Assembly (NCBI RefSeq): GCF_000341265.1
Contig: NZ_ANAE01000135.1
Coordinates: 1-35,297, forward strand
Direction of reading: 5' to 3'
Source: Nocardiopsis prasina DSM 43845
Lineage (GTDB): Bacteria > Actinomycetota > Actinomycetes > Streptosporangiales > Streptosporangiaceae
DNA: 35,297 bases
Below are positions 7,531 to 15,011 of this stretch, in pieces. Every line of letters begins with the position of its first letter. The stretch's first letter is position 1. Position numbers and translations under genes: made by a program. Under the pieces are notes generated by a model, which was not told the DNA's origin, made no database searches, and worked only from the letters and a program-made list of their open reading frames with translations.

Positions 7531-8849
7531 CGGTGTTCCCCGGCCGGTACGCCGAAGGTCTGGTAGGCGGTGCGTTCGGGGAGCCGGTACACGGCGCGTC
7601 CGGTGAGGCTGTTGAGGATGGTGGCGGCCCTCCAGGCACCAAGGCCCAGGTCCGGGGTGCCGACACCGTGTGTGTGCAGCTCGGCGTTCTGCACGTGGAT
7701 GGGGGTGGACAGCGCGGGATCGGTCTCCAGACGGTGGTCCGCCCCGATCACGTGCCGTCCGCGCGCGTCCGTGCGCAGGAACTTGGCCACGGGCGCGAGG
7801 AAGTCGGGTGCGCGCTGGGCGTAGCCGGAGGCGGCCACCACGGCGTCGGTGCGCACGGTGAACGCGCGTTCCTGCTCGCGGTGGCGGAAGCGCAGCTCGT
7901 AGCCGTCCCCCTCCGCGCGGGCCCCGATGAGTTCGCACTGGGCGGCCAGTGAGGCGCCGACCTCGCCGCCGCCGATGCCGCGCTCGTAGAGCACGTCGTG
8001 GATCTCGGCGATGGTGTCGGCGCTGATGCCCTTGTAGAGCTGCCACTGTTCGGGCACGAGGCGGTCGCGTACGGGCTCCGGCAGGGCGTGGAAGTAGGCC
8101 GTGTAGTCCGGGGTGAAGTGCTCCAGGCCCAGCTTGGAGTACTCCATGGGGGCGAAGGCGGGCGAGCGGGTCAGCCAGCGCACCCGGGTGTCGCGGTGCT
8201 CGGGGGAGCGCAGCAGGTCCAGGAAGACCTCCGCGCCCGACTGTCCGGAGCCGACGACGGTCACGTCGCCCGCCCCTGCCAGGGCGTCCGCGTGGTCGAG
8301 GTAGTCGGCGGCGTGCAGGACGCGTTCGCCCTCCAGCGCGCGCAGGGGCTCGGGCAGCACCGGAGCGGTGCCGATCCCGAGTACCAGGGCGTGGCCGCGC
8401 ACGGCCTCCCGGGATCCGTCGGCCCGCGTGTACTCGACCGTGAACGCGTCGTCCTCCGCGCGTACGGCGGTGACCTCGGCGTCGAACCGGCAGGAGTCCA
8501 GGCTGCGGGCGACCCACCGGCAGTAGTCGTCGTACTCGCGGCGCGGCACGTGGAAGTGCTCGGCGAAGTAGAAGGGGAAGAGGCGGTCGTGCTCGCGCAG
8601 GTAGGACAGGAACGACCACCGGCTGGTCGGGTCCACCATGCTCACCAGGTCGGCGAGGAAGGGCACCTGGAGGCGGGCCCCCTCCAGCAGGAGCCCCGGG
8701 TGCCAGGAGAAGTCCGGACGCGCCTCCAGGAAGCGCGCGGAGAGCCCGGGCACCGCGTCGGCGAGGGCGGCCAGGGCGAGGTTGAACGGGCCGAGGCCGA
8801 CCCCCACCAGGTCGTGGACGCGGTGGTCGTCGTCGTGCGGGAGGGTCAA
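7527..8849 (-). CDS. Lysine/ornithine/diamine N-monooxygenase (N-hydroxylase)
   Basis: 440 residues. FAD- and NADPH-dependent hydroxylase of the SidA/IucD/DesB/RhbE family; it would make the N-hydroxy-diamine that provides the hydroxamate iron ligand. Seen: FAD-binding VGVGLGPFN (about 15-23), WHPGLLLEGARLQVPFLADLV, the NADPH-binding VVGSGQSGAE at about 198-207, and a C-terminal ASGYAQRAPDFL followed by HVQNAELHTHGVGTPDLGLGAWR, both typical of this family. The start is taken as TTG at 8849, overlapping the decarboxylase stop (TTGA), with GAGGAG five bases upstream. This matches the usual family N-terminus and length; the frame is open further upstream but there overlaps the decarboxylase gene. 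Whether it acts on cadaverine, putrescine, diaminopropane or the amino acid is not visible. Confidence 0.93.
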   Translation of the reverse strand: MTLPHDDDHRVHDLVGVGLGPFNLALAALADAVPGLSARFLEARPDFSWHPGLLLEGARLQVPFLADLVSMVDPTSRWSFLSYLREHDRLFPFYFAEHFHVPRREYDDYCRWVARSLDSCRFDAEVTAVRAEDDAFTVEYTRADGSREAVRGHALVLGIGTAPVLPEPLRALEGERVLHAADYLDHADALAGAGDVTVVGSGQSGAEVFLDLLRSPEHRDTRVRWLTRSPAFAPMEYSKLGLEHFTPDYTAYFHALPEPVRDRLVPEQWQLYKGISADTIAEIHDVLYERGIGGGEVGASLAAQCELIGARAEGDGYELRFRHREQERAFTVRTDAVVAASGYAQRAPDFLAPVAKFLRTDARGRHVIGADHRLETDPALSTPIHVQNAELHTHGVGTPDLGLGAWRAATILNSLTGRAVYRLPERTAYQTFGVPAGEHR

Positions 8850-10393
8850 CGGTTCTCCTCGGGGACGGTCCGTTCGGCGGCGCCCGCCCCGACCACCTCG
8901 TCGAGCAGTGCGGCGGTGTCGTCGGCGGTCGTGTCGGGGTTGAGCAGGGTGAGCTTGAGCCACACCCGGCCGTCCACCGATGTACGGCCGACCACGGCGC
9001 GGCCCTGTTCGAGGAGGCGGCGGCGCAGGCGCGCGTTGACGGTGTCGGAGTGCTCTCCCGCGCGGTACCGGAAGACCACGGTGGTCAGGCTGGGCGTGGC
9101 CAGGAGTTCCAGGTCCGGGTGGGCGGCGGCCAGCGCGGCGGTCTCCAGTGCGAGGTCGTGGCAGGCCTCGACCAGGCGTCCGATCCCGTCGGTGCCAAGC
9201 GCCCGCAGGGTGACGGCGATCTTGAGGGCGTCGGCCCGGCGGGTGGTGCGCAGCGAGTAGCCGAGCAGGCTCGGGTAGCCCGCCTCCTCGTCGTCGGCGG
9301 GGTTGAGGTACTCCACCGAGCGGGACAGCGGCGCGAACAGGGCGCGCTCACGAGTGAGGAGCACCCCGGCGGCCACCGGCTGCCAGCCGAGCTTGTGCAG
9401 GTCCAGGCTGACCGAGTCGGCGTCCTCGATCCCGGTGAGGAGGCCGCGCAGGCGTCGGGAGAAGAGGGCTCCGCCGCCGTAGGCGGCGTCCACGTGCAGC
9501 CACACGCCGAACTCCCGGCACAGGCGGGCGACCGCGTCGAGCGGGTCGACACCGCCCAGGTCGGTGGTTCCGGCGGTGGCGACCACGGCCACGACCGTGT
9601 CGCCCTCGGCGCGCACGCGTTCGACGGCCGCGCGGAGCGCCTCGGGGCGCATGCGGTGCCGCTCGTCCACCGCGACGGTGACCACGGCGTCCTCGCCCAG
9701 ACCGAGGAGGGCGGCGGAGCGCTGCACGGAGAAGTGCGCCGCTTCCCCGCACAGCACGCGGGGCCGGGCGGTGCCGGTGGTCCCGGCCACCCCGTGGCGC
9801 CCGGCTCCGGGCAGGGCGTGGTCGCGGGCGAGCAGCAGGGCGGTCAGGTTGGACTCGGTGCCGCCCGAGGTGACCACGCCTCCGGCACCGGATCCGTCGT
9901 AGCCGAGAAGTCCGGCCAGCTCGGTCACCACCTCGGTCTCCAGGGCGGTGGCGGCGGGGGCCTGGTCCCAGGAGTCCATGGACTGGTTGAGTACCGACGC
10001 GACGGTGTCGGCCGCCACAGCGACGGCCAGGGGCGGGCAGTGCAGGTGGGCCGCGCAGTGGGGGTGGGCGGGGTCGGCCGCGCCCAGGGCCAGGGCGTGG
10101 GTGAGCCGCTCCAGGACGGTCTCGGCGGAGGCGTCGGGTTCGGGGAGGAGGGGGCCCAGGGCGGCGTGGACCCTTTCGGCCACCTCGGCGGGGCCGTGTG
10201 CGGGCAGGGGACCGCCCCGGAGGGCGGTGGCGGTGGCCAGGGCCTCGGCCGCCTTCCCCACGAGGGCGGCGACCGTGGCGGGACCGCCGGGAGCGCCAGC
10301 GAGCCTGGAGGCGAGGAGGGGAGCGGGTGGGTCGGTCTCGCTGTCACCTGGGGTGCTCATGGTCAGAGTCGAGTCACTCTGTGTGATGGGCAT
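8846..10393 (-). CDS. Group II PLP-dependent decarboxylase (lysine/2,4-diaminobutyrate/aromatic type)
   Basis: 515 residues. Fold-type I group II decarboxylase, the family of DesA (lysine to cadaverine) and RhbB (2,4-diaminobutyrate to 1,3-diaminopropane). Seen: VVTSGGTESNLTALLLAR at about 173-190, WLHVDAAYGGGALF with Asp302, SLDLHKLGWQP with the PLP-binding Lys334, and a C-terminal domain ending in RVWLKLTLLNPDTT. The start chosen is ATG 10393, which has AGGAG ten bases upstream; the in-frame ATGs at 10360 and 10429 lack as good a site. It supplies the diamine for the hydroxylase, whose gene overlaps its stop. No diaminobutyrate aminotransferase is nearby, so a directly available amino acid (lysine or ornithine) is somewhat favoured as substrate. 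That preference is inference. Confidence 0.92.
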   Translation of the reverse strand: MPITQSDSTLTMSTPGDSETDPPAPLLASRLAGAPGGPATVAALVGKAAEALATATALRGGPLPAHGPAEVAERVHAALGPLLPEPDASAETVLERLTHALALGAADPAHPHCAAHLHCPPLAVAVAADTVASVLNQSMDSWDQAPAATALETEVVTELAGLLGYDGSGAGGVVTSGGTESNLTALLLARDHALPGAGRHGVAGTTGTARPRVLCGEAAHFSVQRSAALLGLGEDAVVTVAVDERHRMRPEALRAAVERVRAEGDTVVAVVATAGTTDLGGVDPLDAVARLCREFGVWLHVDAAYGGGALFSRRLRGLLTGIEDADSVSLDLHKLGWQPVAAGVLLTRERALFAPLSRSVEYLNPADDEEAGYPSLLGYSLRTTRRADALKIAVTLRALGTDGIGRLVEACHDLALETAALAAAHPDLELLATPSLTTVVFRYRAGEHSDTVNARLRRRLLEQGRAVVGRTSVDGRVWLKLTLLNPDTTADDTAALLDEVVGAGAAERTVPEENR

Positions 10394-10562
10394 GGGTGTC
10401 GGGCTCCTGTGGGTCCGGGTACGGAACACGCGGGGCTGGTGGAGGTGCGCCGACCGTTCCGGGATGCTGCCGGGCCGGACGGTGCGGGGGAGGGCCCCTG
10501 TGTGGGGCGTTCCGGAGGTGAGCGGGCCGGGGCCGGCGGACCGGCTGGTCAGGGGAGCGGGC

Positions 10563-11153
10563 TCAGGGGCGCAGGGGCCGGACCAGACCGTGGTGCCTGC
10601 GCCAGCCCGGGTGCGGAGCGAGGTCGCCCACGTGCCGCCAGCCGTTGTCGAGGAAGAGGTCGAGGGCGCGGGTGTTGTTCTCGGAGACCAGCGCGGCGGC
10701 GCGCTCCTCCCGGCGGTCTCCCAGTAGCAGGGTCAGGGTCCGGCGCGCCACGCCGAAGCCGCGGAACCGCTCGTGGACCAGGACCTCGCACAGGGCGAGG
10801 GTGCGGCCCGGGCGCTCCCGGACGGTCTCCTCTGCGTCGACGCCGGGCAGGGGCTCGAACCCGTCCCACCAGCCGGTGGTGGTGGGCAGCGTGTACCCGT
10901 AGGCGAACCCGGCCGGTTCGCCGTCGACCCGGCAGGAGGTGAGGCGGAAGCCGGGCCGCGCCGCGCTGAACGCCAGGCGTTCGCCGAAGGTGGGGTCCCG
11001 GTGATCGGGCAGGTGCAGGGAGTCGGCGTGGACTGTCTCGTAGGCCTTGATCCAGGGGGTGGGGTCGGCCATGACGTCGTGGCCCCGGAGGTTCTCCAGG
11101 TGCCACTGGGCGTCCGGCGCTGGTCCGGCCGTGGGAGCGGGTGTCACGGGCAT
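10563..11153 (-). CDS. GNAT family N-acetyltransferase, first gene after the iron-boxed promoter
   Basis: 196 residues. The GNAT core is clear: a beta-strand with LALCEVLVHERFRGFGVARR, whose R-G-x-G-x-A/G acetyl-CoA signature lies at FRGFGVA, then SENNTRALDLFLDNGW, the usual C-terminal strand-turn. It is RimI-like. I do not see the motifs of the AlcB/IucB/RhbD hydroxylamine acyltransferase family that normally acylates the N-hydroxy-diamine. In this operon it is the only acyltransferase, so it is the best candidate for that step. Alternatively it acetylates another intermediate or protects the producer. The ATG at 11153 has only a weak ribosome site (AAAGAG). A 169-base gap separates it from the decarboxylase; I see no gene or promoter there. 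Confidence 0.82.
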   Translation of the reverse strand: MPVTPAPTAGPAPDAQWHLENLRGHDVMADPTPWIKAYETVHADSLHLPDHRDPTFGERLAFSAARPGFRLTSCRVDGEPAGFAYGYTLPTTTGWWDGFEPLPGVDAEETVRERPGRTLALCEVLVHERFRGFGVARRTLTLLLGDRREERAAALVSENNTRALDLFLDNGWRHVGDLAPHPGWRRHHGLVRPLRP

Positions 11154-11254
11154 CGGGGGCGCTCTTTCGTCGGTGTCCTCGGGGTGCCGCGGGGGAGTGG
11201 GTGTGTCGCCGGAGCGACCGTGGTGTTTCGGTCACGTCATGTGAGCCGGGTTCA

Positions 11255-11283
11255 ATTAGGGCAGGCTAACCTAAGCAAGTCAA
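11255..11283 (-). promoter_or_regulatory. Iron-regulated promoter of the siderophore operon with DtxR/DmdR iron box
   Basis: On the minus strand, TTGACT (11278-11283) and CCTAAT (11255-11260) are spaced by 17 bases. A 19-base iron box at 11256-11274 fills the spacer and the -10. It matches 17 of 19 positions of the DtxR/IdeR/DmdR consensus TTAGGTTAGGCTAACCTAA, the two differences being at positions 6 and 7. This is the classic layout for iron-dependent repression. The predicted transcript starts near 11248, leaving a leader of about 95 bases before the GNAT gene. It lies downstream of the fold-type III decarboxylase gene, so the operon has its own promoter. Confidence 0.85.
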
Positions 11284-11305
11284 TGCTCCAGTTGAGTGCT
11301 CAAGC

Positions 11306-12619
11306 TCACGTTTGCGCGCGGGGGGCGCGGGTGTCGACGGTCCGCCTCGGAGCCCCCGGATGCGCCAGGAACGCGGGCATGGCGAACTCGTGGCCGTAGG
11401 CGCCCGCGTTGGGGAAGACCAGCACGTCACCCGCGCGCAGCGAGCCCACTCGCACGTCCCTGGCCAGCACGTCCTCGGGTGTGCACAGCTCACCAGAGAC
11501 CGTTACCGAGGCCCCGTCCACTCCGGGTCGGGGCAGGTCCCGGGGCCAGTCCCCGCCCTCCACGACCGCGAAGTTGTGCCGGATCTCCCAGGAGGTGGGC
11601 AGCTGGAACTGGTTGATGCCGCCGCGTACCACCGCGAAGTGCTCGCCGTAGGCCGACTTCACGTCGGTCACCCGCGCCGCGTACCAGCCGGTCGGCGCCG
11701 CGATCCACCGGCCGGGTTCGAACACCACCTCCACTCCCGGGTCGGGCAGCGCGGCCAGGGCGGCGCCCAGGGCGGTGAGGTCGAACTCGCCGTCACCCTC
11801 CTCGAAGGGCACCCCGAGCCCGCCGCCCACGTCCACCACGCGCAGGTCCACGCCGTGCCGCTTGGCTGTCTCCGCCGCCCACTCCAGGCACCAGAGCACG
11901 TAGGCGGCGTGCGCCACGGCGTCGGTGTTGCCGCTCACCGCGTGGACGTGGAACCCCACCAGGTCCAGCTCGGGCAGGGACATCGCGGCCGCCACCGCCT
12001 CCGGCACCCGGGGCTCGGGCAGCCCGAAGGGGCTCGGCGCGCCGCCCATCACCAGGGACCCGCTCACCGGCACCCGCTCGGGGTTGACGCGCAGCGTCAC
12101 CGGGAGCACGACGTCCGCCGCACGGGCAGCGGCGGCGGCCCGGTGCAGCTCCAGTTCGCTCTCGACGTTGACCACCACGTCGGCGCCCCGCTCTGCGCGC
12201 AGGCGGGCCAGACCCAGCAACATCTCCGGGGTCTTTCCAGGACCGCTCACCGCGATCCGCTCACCGGGCGCGGAACCCGCGCCCGGTCCTTCGCCGGGAC
12301 CCTCCGGTTGGTCGCGTTCCCGCAGCGCCGTCAGGGCCGTGCGGGCCTCGCTCAACGACGCCGCCTCGAACCCGTCCACGGTCCGGGCCAGGTGCGACAG
12401 CACCGGGGGGAACCCGTTGGACTTGACGGCGAAGTACACGCGGGCCCAGTCCGGCAGGGCCGCGCGCAGGGTGCGCACGCGGTCGGCGGCCAGGGCCGGG
12501 TCGTAGACGTACCCGGAACCGGGGGAGTCGGCCAGTTCGAGGGCGGCCCGGCGGACCGCCTCGGGGAGGACGTCGGCGGACAGGGCGGGGGTGTGTTCGA
12601 AGGAGCGGGGCGGTTCCAT
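11306..12619 (-). CDS. Fold-type III PLP decarboxylase (SbnH/AcsE/PvsE-like, diaminopimelate decarboxylase family)
   Basis: 437 residues with an alanine-racemase-type barrel and a C-terminal beta domain. Seen: the PLP lysine K66 in YFAVKSNGF, FHVHAVSGN at about 223-231, the glycine-rich VVDVGGGLGVPF (GGG 265-267), EPGR (301-304) that binds the phosphate, the catalytic Cys379 in GELCTPEDVL, and NAGAYGHEF near the end. True LysA usually has a longer, more conserved substrate region and lies with lysine or threonine genes. Relatives in siderophore loci decarboxylate a citryl-diaminopropionate (SbnH), diaminobutyrate (AcsE) or serine-derived unit (PvsE). The ATG at 12619 has GAAAGGG upstream. It lies between the binding protein and the iron-boxed promoter, in the same direction as both. 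Substrate unknown; assignment to the siderophore pathway is by context. Confidence 0.87.
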   Translation of the reverse strand: MEPPRSFEHTPALSADVLPEAVRRAALELADSPGSGYVYDPALAADRVRTLRAALPDWARVYFAVKSNGFPPVLSHLARTVDGFEAASLSEARTALTALRERDQPEGPGEGPGAGSAPGERIAVSGPGKTPEMLLGLARLRAERGADVVVNVESELELHRAAAAARAADVVLPVTLRVNPERVPVSGSLVMGGAPSPFGLPEPRVPEAVAAAMSLPELDLVGFHVHAVSGNTDAVAHAAYVLWCLEWAAETAKRHGVDLRVVDVGGGLGVPFEEGDGEFDLTALGAALAALPDPGVEVVFEPGRWIAAPTGWYAARVTDVKSAYGEHFAVVRGGINQFQLPTSWEIRHNFAVVEGGDWPRDLPRPGVDGASVTVSGELCTPEDVLARDVRVGSLRAGDVLVFPNAGAYGHEFAMPAFLAHPGAPRRTVDTRAPRAQT

Positions 12620-12682
12620 GGGATGCCCTTTCGTCGTGTCATGGTCCGCGCACCGAGCGTGCGCGGTTCAGGGCAGGGAAAG

Positions 12683-12703
12683 GGGGCCCGGAGTCCGGGC
12701 CCC
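12683..12703 (-). terminator. Hairpin between binding-protein gene and PLP decarboxylase gene
   Basis: Perfect 9-base inverted repeat (12683-12691 and 12695-12703, three-base loop) just after the stop of the binding-protein gene. It probably attenuates transcription into the decarboxylase gene, giving more binding protein than enzyme. Confidence 0.6.
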
Positions 12704-12713
12704 GAGGGGGTGG

Positions 12714-13739
12714 TCAGTGCCGGGGGTCGACGCCGAAGACCTCGGCGACGTCGTCGAGGACCGCGTGCGCGGAGATCAGACCCACTCCGGACATCCAGTA
12801 GGCGTCGTCCACGTCGGTCTTCTCGCCCTCCAGCTGGTCCCACAGGGGGTTGGTGACGTAGTCGTCCTTGGACTCGTCCACCTCGCCCGCGCCGTCGTCG
12901 TAGGTGGCCACCAGGATCCGGTCGGCCTCCAGGTCGAGCAGGCGCTCGGGGCTGTGGTAGGTCGCGATCTCCTCGGAGTCGGTCTCGGTGTGCTCGCTCG
13001 CGGGCAGGCCCAGGTCGTCCAGGATCACGCCCACGTAGGAGTTGCGGGTGTACAGCCGCACGCCCTCGGCGTCCCCGGCGAAGCGGACCACCGAGACCGT
13101 GGGCGCCTCGCCGTCGTGGGCCTCGGTGATCTCCTCGCCGATGGCGGCCGCGCGCTCCTCGAACTCGGTGACCAGGCGCTCGGCCTCCTCGGCCTGCCCC
13201 ATGGCCTCGCCGGTCAGGCGGAGGTTGTCCTTCCAGGAGGCCCCGGTGTCCCTGGACATGACCGTCGGAGCGACCTCGGCGAGCTGGTCGTAGGCGTCGC
13301 CGTGGCGGACCTCGGCGGACAGGATCAGGTCGGGCTGGGTCTGGGCGACCAGCTCGGGGCTGATCTCCCACAGCAGGCCGACCGACTCGGCGTCGTCGGC
13401 GCCGCCGGTGTTCCAGTCGCTCTCGAACAGGTACTCGGGCAGCCCGTCCTGGTTCTCGGCGATCTGGGTGTGGCCCACCACGTTCCCGCCCAGGGCGAGG
13501 ACGGCGTCCACGTACGTGAAGTCCAGGGGCAGCACCCGCTCCGGGGCGGCGGCGATCTCGGTGGAGCCCATGGCGTGGTCGACGGTGAGGGGGAATCCCT
13601 CGGCGGTCGCGCCGTCGCCGCCACCGCTGACGGCGTCCTCGCCGGGGCCCGCCGCGCCGCACGCCGTGAGCAGGGCCAGCGAGGAGGCCGCCGCCAGGGC
13701 GGCCAGGCCCGCGCGGCGGGGGAGGAGGGGGTGGGTCAT
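12714..13739 (-). CDS. Ferric-siderophore ABC transporter substrate-binding lipoprotein (FecB/FhuD-like)
   Basis: 341 residues. The N-terminus has basic residues, a hydrophobic stretch and the lipobox LTAC with Cys27 as the predicted lipidated residue, so it sits on the outer face of the membrane. The mature part has the periplasmic-binding-fold pattern PERVLPLDFTYVDAVLALGG, then WEISPELVAQTQPDLIL and a long central helix, as in class III siderophore-binding proteins. It reads away from the permease/ATPase genes, with the shared iron operator in between. It most likely captures the ferric form of the siderophore made by this locus. Its desferrioxamine-locus counterpart is DesE, but exact ligand identity cannot be read. 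A family-normal length and a clean start argue that it is intact. Confidence 0.93.
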   Translation of the reverse strand: MTHPLLPRRAGLAALAAASSLALLTACGAAGPGEDAVSGGGDGATAEGFPLTVDHAMGSTEIAAAPERVLPLDFTYVDAVLALGGNVVGHTQIAENQDGLPEYLFESDWNTGGADDAESVGLLWEISPELVAQTQPDLILSAEVRHGDAYDQLAEVAPTVMSRDTGASWKDNLRLTGEAMGQAEEAERLVTEFEERAAAIGEEITEAHDGEAPTVSVVRFAGDAEGVRLYTRNSYVGVILDDLGLPASEHTETDSEEIATYHSPERLLDLEADRILVATYDDGAGEVDESKDDYVTNPLWDQLEGEKTDVDDAYWMSGVGLISAHAVLDDVAEVFGVDPRH

Positions 13740-13859
13740 GATGGGGGCTCCCGGAGTGGTGTGGGCGGTTCCGGCGCCGCTCCGTCGAGGTTGTCACGAC
13801 GAGCTGCCAGAACATGACTAACGGTCGGACGGGATGACTCTCTGGTGTGAACCGTGGCA

Positions 13860-13889
13860 AACTTAGATCATCCAAGTGTGGCCAGGCAA
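13860..13889 (-). promoter_or_regulatory. Candidate promoter of the siderophore-binding-protein gene
   Basis: Minus-strand TTGCCT (13884-13889) and TAAGTT (13860-13865) with an 18-base spacer. The -35 lies inside the palindromic iron operator at 13880-13912, so a bound iron repressor would block it. Transcription would start about 115 bases before the ATG at 13739. Confidence 0.5.
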
Positions 13890-13912
13890 ACCTAACTTAG
13901 GTCTGCCTGGCC
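13880..13912. promoter_or_regulatory. Extended palindromic iron operator in the divergent FecB / FecCD promoter region
   Basis: A 33-base inverted repeat with 16-base arms around one central C, with a single mismatch (13880-13895 and 13897-13912). Each arm carries part of an iron box: the left arm matches the consensus half AGGCTAACCTAA at 11 of 12 positions, and the right arm starts TTAGGT. It therefore looks like two overlapping DtxR-type boxes placed back to back, as expected for two repressor dimers controlling both directions. The right end is only 22 bases before the permease start at 13935. Confidence 0.75.
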
Positions 13913-13934
13913 TTTTCCTGTGAGGGGAGATCCG

Positions 13935-15011
13935 GTGAGCCAGACCACAGGCCCGTCCCAGGGGGCGGCCGGGCCACCGCGCTCCCGGGAACCGGCACGC
14001 TCAGCCGTCGCCGCCCGACGATCACGCCGTCTGGGCGGGCTGGCACTGCTCACCCTGCTGCTGGTCCTCGCCCTTGCCGCCAGCGTGCTCGTGGGCGCCC
14101 GCACACTGGACCCGGTCACGGTGTGGCAGGCTCTGACCACCGGCGCGGGACCCGAGGCCGACACGATCGTCAACGAGATCCGCCTGCCCCGCACCGTGCT
14201 CGGCCTCCTGGCCGGGATCAGCCTCGGCCTGGGCGGCGCGCTGATGCAGGGCCACACCCGCAACCCCCTGGGCGACCCCAGCATCCTCGGCGTCACCTTC
14301 GGTGCGGCCCTCGCCGTCGTGGCGGGCATCTACTTCTTCGGCGTCACCGCCCTGCACACCCAGGCCTGGTTCGCCTTCGCCGGGGCGGGCGCCGCCGTGG
14401 TCCTGGTCTACGCGGTGGCCTCGGTGCCCGGGCGCGGGCCCACCCCCGTGACCCTGGCTCTCGCGGGCACCGCCGTCAGTTGGATGGCCTACTCGGTGGC
14501 CTCCGGGCTGGTGCTGCTCGATCAGTCCACCATGGAGAACTTCCGGTTCTGGCGGGTCGGCTCCCTCTCCGGCCGGGACCCGTCGATCATCCCCCAGATG
14601 ATCCCGGTCGTGCTCCTCGGCGCCGTGCTGGCCCTCGCCAACGCCCGCGCCCTCAACGCCCTGGCCCTGGGCGAGGACACCGCCCGCGCCCTGGGCTTCC
14701 GGGTCGGCCGGGCCCGACTCGTCGGCCTCGTGGCCATCACCCTCCTGACCGGGATCACCGTCGCCGCCTGCGGGCCCATCGCCTTCGTCGGGCTCATCGT
14801 CCCGCACCTGGCACGGGGGATCGTCGGGGCCGACTACCGATGGCTGATCCCCTACTCGGCCCTCATGGGCGCCGTCCTCCTCCTGGCAGCCGACATCCTC
14901 GGCCGGTTCCTCGCCCCGCCCGGCGAACTCCAGGTCGGGGTGGTCCTCGCACTGGTCGGCGCGCCCTTCTTCATCCACGTCGTCCGCCGCCGGAGGTTGT
15001 TCGCCCTGTGA
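13935..15011 (+). CDS. FecCD family iron-siderophore ABC transporter permease 1
   Basis: 358 residues, integral membrane protein. Hydrophobic segments fill most of the protein after an N-terminal 35-residue basic, cytoplasmic stretch. Conserved FecCD/BtuC features: RLPRTVLGLLAGISLGLGGALMQ, NPLGDPSILGVTFGAAL, the coupling-helix region with LGEDTARALG, and GPIAFVGLIVPHLAR near the C-terminus. With the second permease it forms the channel for the ferric siderophore. The GTG at 13935 is chosen because GGGGAG lies five to nine bases upstream; a GTG at 13920 is in frame but poorly placed. It is the first gene of a three-gene operon whose stop/start junctions both overlap by four bases. Confidence 0.93.
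   Translation: MSQTTGPSQGAAGPPRSREPARSAVAARRSRRLGGLALLTLLLVLALAASVLVGARTLDPVTVWQALTTGAGPEADTIVNEIRLPRTVLGLLAGISLGLGGALMQGHTRNPLGDPSILGVTFGAALAVVAGIYFFGVTALHTQAWFAFAGAGAAVVLVYAVASVPGRGPTPVTLALAGTAVSWMAYSVASGLVLLDQSTMENFRFWRVGSLSGRDPSIIPQMIPVVLLGAVLALANARALNALALGEDTARALGFRVGRARLVGLVAITLLTGITVAACGPIAFVGLIVPHLARGIVGADYRWLIPYSALMGAVLLLAADILGRFLAPPGELQVGVVLALVGAPFFIHVVRRRRLFAL

Noticed and set aside
5895-8619. Very long minus-strand frame reaching upstream of NIS synthetase 2
   Set aside because: The upstream part is Arg/Pro-rich shadow of the N-hydroxylase gene; the GTG at 7530 with its four-base overlap is the real start.
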